Below are positions 1 through 5,577 of a stretch of DNA of 8,072 bases, piece after piece. The translations under genes and the position numbers were made by a program. This DNA comes from Acidocella sp. (GTDB taxonomy: Bacteria; Pseudomonadota; Alphaproteobacteria; Acetobacterales; Acetobacteraceae). The notes beneath the pieces are model-generated. The model was not told the origin of the DNA. It worked only from the letters and a program-made list of their open reading frames with translations, and ran no database searches. The DNA lies in NCBI GenBank assembly GCA_028687415.1, contig JAQUAC010000094.1, forward strand, positions 1 through 8,072, in the 5' to 3' direction. Numbering within the stretch: position 1 is the first letter of the stretch; each line of letters begins with the position of its first letter.

Positions 1-308
1 TGGAGGATGACGATTTGCTGCCTTTCATCGCCAACAAGGCGCTGCCCTGGGCGATGACGGCGCATGTGGTTTACGAGGAGATCGACCCCGTGAACCCGGC
101 CACGCTTTCGGCCACCGTGATCCGTGATGTCATTCGCGGCCAAATAGGCTTCACCGGCACGCTGATCTCAGACGACCTCGCCATGGGCGCGCTCACTGGC
201 GCGCCAGCGGTGCGGGCGCTGGCGGCGCTCAAAGCGGGGTGTGACGTGGCATTGTATTGCCCCGGCGATTTTGCTGGCAATCGCGCGGTGCTGGAGGTGC
301 TGGTATGA
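1..308 (+). CDS. nagZ: Beta-N-acetylhexosaminidase NagZ, 3' end only
   Basis: This is the C-terminal part (101 visible residues, reading frame from base 3) of a glycoside hydrolase family 3 enzyme. NagZ removes N-acetylglucosamine from anhydromuropeptides in the cytoplasm during peptidoglycan recycling. Visible signatures are the MTAHVVY segment (visible residues 18-24), a helix ending in VIRGQIGF, and the SDDLAM motif (56-61), which carries the family's catalytic nucleophile aspartate. The AGCDVALYCPGD strand follows. The N-terminal two thirds, including the KHFPGHG-type motif, lie upstream of the window. The protein stops soon after that last strand, so its C-terminal tail looks shorter than in many NagZ proteins. 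Its TGA overlaps the ATG of the next gene (ATGA), suggesting translational coupling. Identity is firm from the motifs; the truncation is only the window edge. Confidence 0.93.
   Translation, partial: EDDDLLPFIANKALPWAMTAHVVYEEIDPVNPATLSATVIRDVIRGQIGFTGTLISDDLAMGALTGAPAVRALAALKAGCDVALYCPGDFAGNRAVLEVLV
293..299 (+). promoter_or_regulatory. Ribosome binding site of the M50 protease gene
   Basis: GGAGGTG lies five bases before the ATG at 305, inside the end of nagZ. It is close to a perfect Shine-Dalgarno match. It decides for the start at 305 over an in-frame ATG at 257, which would only add 16 unconserved residues reading through nagZ. Confidence 0.8.
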
Positions 309-997
309 GCGGCGGGCTGCTTTTTATCCTGGCGCTGATCCCCGCCATTATTCTGCACGAGCTGGCGCATGGCTATGTCGCGCATCTGTTGGGTGACGAG
401 ACGGCGAAGATCGCCGGGAGGCTGACCCTGAATCCGCTGAAGCATATCGACCCGGTGGGCAGCATCGCGGTGCCGCTGATCCTGGCCGTGGGGCAAATGG
501 CAACGCTGGGGCGGGTGGAGTTTTTGTACGGCTGGGCCAAGCCCGTGCCGATTAACCCTATGAATTTGCGGCTTAATGGTATCGCCAACCCGCGCCGGCT
601 GATGGCGGTTGTGGCGCTGGCCGGGCCGATGATGAATTTTGCTCTGGCAATTTTCGCGGGCTTAGCCGTGCATGTGGTTCACACCAATGGCATGCTGGAT
701 TTCCTGGCCTATTTCATTGAGATCAATCTGTTGCTCGGGTTATTCAACCTGATCCCGCTGCCGCCCATGGATGGCGGGCGTATCGCCGTGGGGGTACTGC
801 CGCTGCCGCTGGCGGTTGCCCTGGCGGGGGCGGAGCGATACGGGATTCTGCTGGTTTTACTGCTCTTGTTCGTGCTGCCCACGGTTCTGGGGCAGTTCGG
901 TATTGCTTTCGACCCGTTTCAGGAGGCCGTGGCCCGAATTCTGCCATGGGCGGAGCGGATCGTGCTGATTATCACGGGGAACCAGGTTGGAAACTGA
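305..997 (+). CDS. Site-2 protease family (M50) membrane metalloprotease
   Basis: A 230-residue polytopic membrane protein of the M50B zinc metalloprotease family, the group that cleaves substrates within or near the membrane. The zinc-binding HELAH motif is at residues 18-22 in the first membrane segment. An AGPMMNF segment (106-112) matches the conserved GxxxN-type element of the family. The third zinc ligand is probably Asp156 in NLIPLPPMDGGR (148-159). Further hydrophobic helices lie around 53-68, 99-125, 133-150 and 184-205. There is no PDZ domain, so this is the short form and not RseP. Its substrate is unknown. The gene sits between nagZ and scpA, overlapping both, an arrangement I associate with alphaproteobacterial genomes. 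The family call is secure; any specific role (signalling or membrane protein clearance) would be guesswork. Confidence 0.9.
   Translation: MSGGLLFILALIPAIILHELAHGYVAHLLGDETAKIAGRLTLNPLKHIDPVGSIAVPLILAVGQMATLGRVEFLYGWAKPVPINPMNLRLNGIANPRRLMAVVALAGPMMNFALAIFAGLAVHVVHTNGMLDFLAYFIEINLLLGLFNLIPLPPMDGGRIAVGVLPLPLAVALAGAERYGILLVLLLLFVLPTVLGQFGIAFDPFQEAVARILPWAERIVLIITGNQVGN
976..980 (+). promoter_or_regulatory. Ribosome binding site supporting the TTG start of scpA
   Basis: GGGGA lies six bases before the TTG at 987, inside the end of the protease gene. An in-frame TGA at 966-968 excludes starts further upstream, and the ScpA homology begins about eight codons after this TTG. Confidence 0.6.
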
Positions 998-1739
998 CTC
1001 GCTAGTCCTGCATCTGGAAGGGTTCGAGGGGCCGCTGGACCTGCTGCTGGAACTTGCCCGGACGCAGAAGGTGGACCTCGCCAAAATCTCCATCCTGGCG
1101 CTGGTTGAGCAGTTTCTGGCTGTTATCGAGGGGGCCCGCCGCGTGCGGCTGGAGCTGGCGGCGGATTGGCTGGTGATGGCCGCGTGGCTAACCTGGTTGA
1201 AATCCCGTCTGCTGGTGCCGCAGCTCGGCGAGCCGGAGGAGGCGGAAGTCGCGGTGGAGACGCTGGCGGCGCGGCTGGTGGAGTTGCAAGCCATGCGTCA
1301 GGCCGCTGCTTGGCTGGGGCGGCGGCCGCAACTGGGGTGGGACGCCTTCACCCGTGGCGAGCCGGAGGATTTCACCGAGACGGACCGCAGCAAGCTGCGC
1401 GTGGAGATGGCCGGGTTGCTCGGCGCCTACCTTGCCGCGCGCCGCCGGGGCGGCGCCCGCCAGCAATACCGGCCCAGGCCGATGGTGTATTTCTCGGTGC
1501 AGAACGCGCTGGAGCGGCTGGGGCGGTTGCTGGGGTCGCTGCCGGACTGGTCGAGCCTGGAGCAGTATCTGCCCAAGGGGCTGGAGGATGGCGTGCCGCG
1601 CCGCGCCGCCATCGCCGCCACCTTGATCGCCGGGCTGGAAATGGCGAAAGATGGACGCTTGAATTTGCGGCAGGAGGAGCGGTTCGGGCCGATCCTGCTG
1701 GGGCCGAGGAGTATGGAGTGCGAGACGCGCGATGAGTGA
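987..1739 (+). CDS. scpA: Segregation and condensation protein A
   Basis: ScpA (250 residues) is the kleisin subunit of the bacterial SMC-ScpAB condensin; it bridges the SMC ATPase heads and binds ScpB to compact and segregate the chromosome. The N-terminal signature HLEGFEGPLDLLLELAR (residues 9-25) is the canonical ScpA opening. It is followed by KVDLAKISILALVEQFL and the helical segment with WLVMAAWLTWLKSRLL near residues 61-76. The C-terminal winged-helix region ends in RFGPILLGP. Length is normal. The start is TTG, forced by an in-frame stop at 966-968, and overlaps the protease gene by 11 bases. Its stop overlaps the scpB start by 8 bases. ScpA and ScpB work as a complex, so the coupling fits their stoichiometric use. 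No smc gene is in the window. Confidence 0.95.
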   Translation: METDSLVLHLEGFEGPLDLLLELARTQKVDLAKISILALVEQFLAVIEGARRVRLELAADWLVMAAWLTWLKSRLLVPQLGEPEEAEVAVETLAARLVELQAMRQAAAWLGRRPQLGWDAFTRGEPEDFTETDRSKLRVEMAGLLGAYLAARRRGGARQQYRPRPMVYFSVQNALERLGRLLGSLPDWSSLEQYLPKGLEDGVPRRAAIAATLIAGLEMAKDGRLNLRQEERFGPILLGPRSMECETRDE

Positions 1740-2301
1740 GACGCTAACAGAGGCGATGCGGCTGGCCGAGGCGGTGATTTTCGCCGCCGCCCAGCCGGTT
1801 ACGCCGCGCGTGCTGGCCAGCCTGATGCCGCCGGATGCCGATGCGGACGAGGTGATGGCGGCGCTGGTGGCGCTATATGCCCCGCGCGGGGTGAATCTGG
1901 TGCAGGTGGCCGGGGGCTGGCAGTTCCGCACCGCGCCGGACGTGGCCCCCGCCTTGCGCAAGGTGGTGGAGCTGCCGCGCCGCCTACCCCGCGTGGCGAT
2001 GGAGAGCCTGGCCATCATCGCCTACCATCAGCCGGTGACGCGCGGCGAGATCGAGGAGATCCGTGGCGCGGCACTCTCGCAGAACACGCTGGATCTGCTG
2101 CTGGAGAACGGGCTGGTGACGCCCAAGGGCCGCAAGGAATCGCCGGGCCGGCCGACTCTGTGGGGCACCACTCCGGCCTTTCTGGCGCAATTCGGGCTGA
2201 AGGATTTGCGCGATATGCCAAGGCGCGAGGAGCTGCTCATCGACCCTGCCGGGCCGGTGATCTCCGCCCCGGCAGCGGCGGAGGATGAAGCCGCGCCATG
2301 A
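1732..2301 (+). CDS. scpB: Segregation and condensation protein B
   Basis: ScpB (189 residues) forms a dimer that binds the ScpA linker in the SMC condensin complex. The protein begins with the typical helix EAMRLAEAVIFAAAQPVT. It has two winged-helix domains, including the diagnostic AMESLAIIAYHQPVTRGEIEEIRG stretch at about residues 88-111. The segment TLDLLLENGLV follows at about 118-128 and GRPTLWGTT at about 139-147. The tail is alanine-rich and acidic, as is common and poorly conserved. A GGAG at 1715-1718 is the nearest ribosome-binding match, 13 bases upstream and therefore not ideal, so coupling to scpA translation is likely. The stop overlaps the chaC start as ATGA. Confidence 0.95.
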   Translation: MSETLTEAMRLAEAVIFAAAQPVTPRVLASLMPPDADADEVMAALVALYAPRGVNLVQVAGGWQFRTAPDVAPALRKVVELPRRLPRVAMESLAIIAYHQPVTRGEIEEIRGAALSQNTLDLLLENGLVTPKGRKESPGRPTLWGTTPAFLAQFGLKDLRDMPRREELLIDPAGPVISAPAAAEDEAAP

Positions 2302-2966
2302 CCCTGCGCATCACCCGCCAGAGCCTCCTGGATGGCAGCGTGCTGGAGCATCAGCGGGAATATGCGAACAAACATCCGGACATGCATTGGCGGACCGAGG
2401 CGCAGATGGCCGCCTTGCTGGAGGATATTCTTGCCACGCACGACCCGGCCGAAGATTTGTGGGTGTTCGGCTATGGCTCGCTGATCTGGAACCCGGCTTT
2501 TGAATATGTGGAGAAACACCCGGCGACGCTGCATGGCTGGCACCGCCGCTTCTGCCTGAAAATGTATATGGGCAGGGGCACGCCGGAGGTTCCGGGGCTG
2601 ATGTTGGCGCTGGACCATGGCGGGGCCTGCCGGGGCGTGGCCTTCCGTATTGCCGCCGACATGCTGCGCCAGGAGCTGGGGCTGCTCTGGCAGCGGGAGA
2701 TGTATGGCGGCGCCTATAACGCCCGCTGGGTGAAGCTGAATGCCGGCGGCAGGATCATCCGCGCTGTGACTTTTATCATCAATCGCGCGCATCCGCGCTA
2801 CACGCGTGAGCTTTCCGTGGAGCAGACGGCGGCGATGATCGCCAGGGCCGAGGGCGATCTCGGCTCCTGCCGGGAGTATCTGGACAACACCATTCTGCAC
2901 CTGAAAGTGCTCGGCGTGCGCGATGCGGGGCTCGCGCGCGTCGCCGCCGCTTTGCCGAAGCCGTAG
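2298..2966 (+). CDS. chaC: ChaC-like glutathione-specific gamma-glutamylcyclotransferase
   Basis: A 222-residue cytoplasmic protein of the ChaC family. Characterised family members cleave glutathione to 5-oxoproline and Cys-Gly; the old label 'cation transport regulator' comes from E. coli gene position. The substrate-binding YGSL motif is at residues 59-62 within VFGYGSLIWNP. The probable catalytic glutamate is Glu134 in LLWQREMYGG. The HGWHRRFCL segment (79-87) and GRGT (92-95) also match the E. coli protein as I remember it. The N-terminal extension of about 54 residues before the YGSL motif is normal for the proteobacterial form. GGAGGA at 2280-2285 is the nearest ribosome binding match, 12 bases from the ATG, and the 4-base overlap with scpB suggests coupling. 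The gene lies between scpB and tatB, where many relatives carry tatA. Confidence 0.9.
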   Translation: MTLRITRQSLLDGSVLEHQREYANKHPDMHWRTEAQMAALLEDILATHDPAEDLWVFGYGSLIWNPAFEYVEKHPATLHGWHRRFCLKMYMGRGTPEVPGLMLALDHGGACRGVAFRIAADMLRQELGLLWQREMYGGAYNARWVKLNAGGRIIRAVTFIINRAHPRYTRELSVEQTAAMIARAEGDLGSCREYLDNTILHLKVLGVRDAGLARVAAALPKP

Positions 2967-2988
2967 AGCCTGCTAGCAAGCCGGCACG

Positions 2989-3420
2989 ATGTTCGGATTT
3001 TCATGGGGTGAGATTGGGTTGATCATGGCGGTGGCATTGATTGCCATCGGGCCGAAGGATTTGCCTGTCGCGATCCGCACCGTCACCGGCCTCATCAAAA
3101 AGGCGCGGGGCATGGCCTCCGAGTTCCAGGGGCATGTGGACGAGATGATGCGAGAGGCGAATCTCTCGGACGTGAAAACCGAGATCGACAAGCTGCGCCG
3201 CTTCGATTTCAAGAGCGCCGCCGAGCAGGCCATGGACCCGGATGGCAGCCTGCGCGCCACGGTGGACACGCTGAACGATGCCCCCACAGCCGCCTATAAG
3301 CCTCCTGCCCAGGTGGTGGAGGAGTTGCCGGACGCGCCCGATTTCATTCCACCCGAGGCCGCGCGCAAGCCGCCTGTGCCGGCTTTCGTGCCGCCGGGCA
3401 CCAAGCGCTGGGGATTTTAG
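2989..3420 (+). CDS. tatB: Sec-independent protein translocase subunit TatB
   Basis: TatB (143 residues) pairs with TatC to form the receptor for folded proteins with twin-arginine signal peptides at the inner membrane. The N-terminus MFGFSWGEIGLIM has the TatB-type Glu8 at the start of a single membrane helix (about 6-20). The hinge GPKDLP (21-26) follows, then an amphipathic helix containing ARGMASEFQGHVDEMMREA (39-57). The last 45 residues are proline-rich (KPPAQ, FIPPEAARKPP, FVPPGTKRWGF) and probably disordered. The Glu8, GPKDLP and EFQGH features favour TatB over TatA. An in-frame TAG at 2974-2976 leaves ATG 2989 as the start. No good Shine-Dalgarno is visible in the 22-base gap. No tatA precedes it. 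Confidence 0.94.
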   Translation: MFGFSWGEIGLIMAVALIAIGPKDLPVAIRTVTGLIKKARGMASEFQGHVDEMMREANLSDVKTEIDKLRRFDFKSAAEQAMDPDGSLRATVDTLNDAPTAAYKPPAQVVEELPDAPDFIPPEAARKPPVPAFVPPGTKRWGF

Positions 3421-3423
3421 GCC

Positions 3424-4209
3424 ATGACAGCGCCGGATAACGACATCAACGACAAGGAAATGCCGCTGCTTGAGCATCTGGCGGAGCTGCGCAAGCGGCT
3501 GATGTGGTCGGCGGGCACATTCATCGTGGCGTTCATCGTCTGCTACCATTTCGCGCCGCGCATCTATGAGTTCCTGGCCGCTCCGCTGGCGCACGCGCTG
3601 GAGGCGCGGGGCGAGAAGCCGGAGCTGATTTACACCGCGCTGTACGAGGCGTTCTTCACCTACGTTAAGGTCGCGGTGTTCGCGGCGGCGTTTGTGTCCT
3701 TTCCCATCGTGGCGGGGCAGCTCTGGTTGTTTGTGGCGCCGGGGCTGTACAAAAAGGAGAAGCGGGCGTTGCTGCCCTTTCTCATCGTCACGCCGATTCT
3801 GTTCTTCGCGGGCGGGGCGCTGGCCTATTATGCGTTCTTCCCCGTGGCGTGGAAATTCTTCCTGAGCTTTCAGGATACCGGGGCCGGGGGGATCGACATC
3901 TCGCTGATGGCCCGTGTTAGCGATTATTTGAACATAGTGATGAAGCTGATCTTCGCGTTTGGCCTCTCTTTCGAGCTGCCGGTGCTGCTCACGCTGCTGG
4001 GCAAGGTGGGCATTCTGTCTTCCGCCGCGCTGAAGAAATACCGGCGCTATGCGTATGTAGGCTGCTTTATCGCGGCGGCGGTGATGGCGCCGCCGGACGT
4101 ACCCAGTCAGATTCTGATGGCCGCGCTGCTGATATTGCTGTTCGAGATTTCAGTGTTTTCCGTAAAACTCGTGGAGCCCAAGCTCCCGCAAGGTGACGCC
4201 AATGCATGA
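3424..4209 (+). CDS. tatC: Sec-independent protein translocase subunit TatC
   Basis: TatC (261 residues) is the six-helix inner-membrane protein that recognises the twin-arginine signal peptide. The N-terminal signal-binding region LLEHLAELRKRL is at residues 15-26. The conserved APGLYKKEKR is at 105-114, with Glu112 corresponding to the E. coli Glu103 position. FGLSFELPV is at 179-187, with Glu184 inside a membrane helix. APPDVPSQ is at 222-229, with the conserved Asp225. Six hydrophobic segments are visible, and length is typical. The gene starts three bases after the tatB stop, with only a weak AGG upstream, so translation is probably coupled. It overlaps serS by 8 bases. All key residues that I can check are present, so the protein should be functional. 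Confidence 0.97.
   Translation: MTAPDNDINDKEMPLLEHLAELRKRLMWSAGTFIVAFIVCYHFAPRIYEFLAAPLAHALEARGEKPELIYTALYEAFFTYVKVAVFAAAFVSFPIVAGQLWLFVAPGLYKKEKRALLPFLIVTPILFFAGGALAYYAFFPVAWKFFLSFQDTGAGGIDISLMARVSDYLNIVMKLIFAFGLSFELPVLLTLLGKVGILSSAALKKYRRYAYVGCFIAAAVMAPPDVPSQILMAALLILLFEISVFSVKLVEPKLPQGDANA
4190..4196 (+). promoter_or_regulatory. Ribosome binding site of serS
   Basis: AAGGTGA sits five bases before ATG 4202, inside the end of tatC. It decides the serS start: the in-frame GTG at 4193 lies within this site and so is unlikely to be the initiator. ATG 4211, three codons further in, would be slightly farther away and would lose the conserved MHD opening. Confidence 0.75.
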
Positions 4210-5473
4210 CATGAAAAATATCCGCGACGACGCGGAAGGCTTCGACAAGGCCCTGGGTCGCCGCGGCATTGTGCCGCTCTCGCCGGAATTGCTGGCGCTG
4301 GACGACGAGCGCCGCGCCGCCACCGCGCAGTTGCAGGTGTTGCAGGCGGAGCGCAACGCCTTGGCCAAGCGCATCGGCGAGGCTAAGCGCGCCAAGGTCG
4401 ACACGGCGGCGCTGGAGGCCGAGGGCTTGGCGCTGCGGTCCAAGATGGAGGCGCTGGAGGCCGAGGTGCCCCGGCTGGAGGGGCTGCTGCGCGCGACCGT
4501 TTCCGCCATCCCGAACCTGCTCGACCCCGCCGTGCCCGAGGGTAAGGACGAGACCAATAACAAGGTGGTGAAGGAATGGGGCGAGAAGCGCGCTTTCTCC
4601 TTTTCCGTGAAGCAGCATTTCGAGCTGGGCGAGGCGCTGGGGCTGATGGATTTCGCCGGGGCCGCTAAGCTGGCGGGGGCGCGCTTTACCGTGCTGCGCG
4701 GCGCGCTGGCGCGGCTGGACCGCGCGCTCGGTCAGTTCATGCTCGATGTTCATACCACCGAGCACGGCTATTCCGAGACCATCGTGCCGCTATTGGTGAA
4801 TGACGCCTCAATGTTCGGCACGGGCCAGTTGCCGAAATTCGCCGAGGATCTGTTTCAAACCACCGATGGCCGCTGGCTGATCCCCACCGCCGAGGTCTCG
4901 CTGACCAATCTGGTGGCGGGCGAGATTTTGGCCGGGGCCAAGCTGCCGCTGCGCCTCACCGCACTCACCCCGTGCTTCCGCTCCGAGGCCGGTTCAGCCG
5001 GGCGCGATGTGCGCGGGATGCTGCGCCAGCATCAGTTCAACAAGGTGGAGATGGTCAGCATCACCACGCCGGAGGAGTCCGAGGCCGAGCATGAGCGCAT
5101 GACCCGTGCCGCCGAGACGATTCTGGAGCGGCTGGAGCTACCCTATCGCCGCATGCTGCTCTGCGCCGGGGATACCGGCTTCTCCGCCGCCAAGACCTAT
5201 GATCTGGAAGTATGGGTGCCGGGGCAGGGTACGTATCGCGAGATTTCCTCTTGCTCGAACACCCGCGCCTTCCAGGCTCGCCGCATGAGTGCCCGTTACC
5301 GCAATGCCGAGGGCAAGCCGGATTTCGTGCATACGCTCAATGGCTCGGGCGTGGCTGTGGGGCGGGCGCTTATTGCGGTGCTGGAGAATTATCAGAACGA
5401 GGATGGCTCTATCACCATCCCCGTTGTTTTGCGGCCATATATGGGTGGGCAAGAACGAATCAGCGCCGCATAA
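4202..5473 (+). CDS. serS: Seryl-tRNA synthetase
   Basis: SerS (423 residues) charges tRNA-Ser, and also tRNA-Sec where present, with serine in the cytoplasm. Residues 1 to about 105 form the N-terminal antiparallel coiled-coil arm that grips the tRNA long variable arm; it begins MHDMKNIRDDAEGFDKALGRRG and is rich in Ala, Glu, Arg and Leu. The class II catalytic core follows: TAEVSLTNL at 229-237 (serine binding), motif 2 starting FRSEAG at 259-264 with the ARG-rich loop GRDVRGMLRQHQF, and motif 3 NGSGVAVGRALIAVLENYQ at 380-398 with Arg388. Length is normal. ATG 4202 is chosen because of the ribosome binding site and the typical MHD start. It is the last gene of the tight cluster and is followed directly by a probable terminator. 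Confidence 0.98.
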   Translation: MHDMKNIRDDAEGFDKALGRRGIVPLSPELLALDDERRAATAQLQVLQAERNALAKRIGEAKRAKVDTAALEAEGLALRSKMEALEAEVPRLEGLLRATVSAIPNLLDPAVPEGKDETNNKVVKEWGEKRAFSFSVKQHFELGEALGLMDFAGAAKLAGARFTVLRGALARLDRALGQFMLDVHTTEHGYSETIVPLLVNDASMFGTGQLPKFAEDLFQTTDGRWLIPTAEVSLTNLVAGEILAGAKLPLRLTALTPCFRSEAGSAGRDVRGMLRQHQFNKVEMVSITTPEESEAEHERMTRAAETILERLELPYRRMLLCAGDTGFSAAKTYDLEVWVPGQGTYREISSCSNTRAFQARRMSARYRNAEGKPDFVHTLNGSGVAVGRALIAVLENYQNEDGSITIPVVLRPYMGGQERISAA

Positions 5474-5495
5474 CCCAAGCTAGGGGTTACTTTTT
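5471..5495 (+). terminator. Probable intrinsic terminator after serS
   Basis: TAACCC (5471-5476) pairs perfectly with GGGTTA (5484-5489) around a seven-base loop. One C and then five T residues (5491-5495) follow. The left arm includes the serS stop codon. The stem is only six base pairs with three G-C pairs, so it is a modest terminator, but its position and T-run fit Rho-independent termination of the nagZ-to-serS transcript. Confidence 0.6.
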
Positions 5496-5520
5496 GTCAT
5501 CAACCGGTAAACCCATCGCC

Positions 5521-5549
5521 GGGACAAGCCACACGTAACTAGCTATAGA
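5521..5549 (+). promoter_or_regulatory. Putative sigma-70-type promoter of the efflux operon
   Basis: GGGACA (5521-5526) and TATAGA (5544-5549) are separated by 17 bases, each matching four of six consensus positions. They sit about 30 bases before the GTG at 5578 and after the probable terminator, in the only sizeable intergenic gap. This is a pattern match without experimental support. Confidence 0.4.
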
Positions 5550-5565
5550 CCGACTAGGCTTATAG
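5538..5565 (+). repeat. Imperfect direct repeat, possible operator
   Basis: ACTAGCTATAG (5538-5548) recurs 15 bases later as ACTAGGCTTATAG (5553-5565), the second copy carrying two extra bases. The pair overlaps the putative -10 box and is AT-richer than the surrounding genes. Placement between promoter and start codon suggests a binding site for a repressor of the efflux genes, but no regulator gene is in the window. Confidence 0.4.
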
Positions 5566-5577
5566 GGGCGGTGTGAC

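Noticed and set aside
257..304. ATG 257 as the start of the M50 protease
   Set aside because: The extra 16 residues are nagZ sequence read in another frame, and the strong GGAGGTG site points to ATG 305.
1166..1735. Second + strand frame inside scpA
   Set aside because: Gly/Ala/Arg-rich translation with no motif; the overlapping frame is the conserved ScpA.
1188..2018. Long open frame on the - strand opposite scpA and scpB
   Set aside because: Low-complexity Arg/Gln/Pro/Ala content without any domain, antisense to strongly conserved genes.
2028..2900. Long open frame on the - strand opposite scpB and chaC
   Set aside because: It runs antisense to two well-identified genes, has no recognisable motif, and is the kind of frame that high GC at third codon positions creates.
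2967..2988. Possible tatA remnant between chaC and tatB, and the 8-base palindrome TGCTAGCA (2971-2978)
   Set aside because: The gap is 22 bases, too short for any remnant, and the palindrome is short enough to occur by chance.
4193..4201. GTG 4193 as the serS start
   Set aside because: It lies within the ribosome binding site AAGGTGA and adds three residues before the usual MHD opening.
4067..4765. Open frame on the - strand across the tatC-serS junction
   Set aside because: Rich in His, Gln, Arg and Leu with no family resemblance; it mirrors the coiled-coil arm coding of serS.
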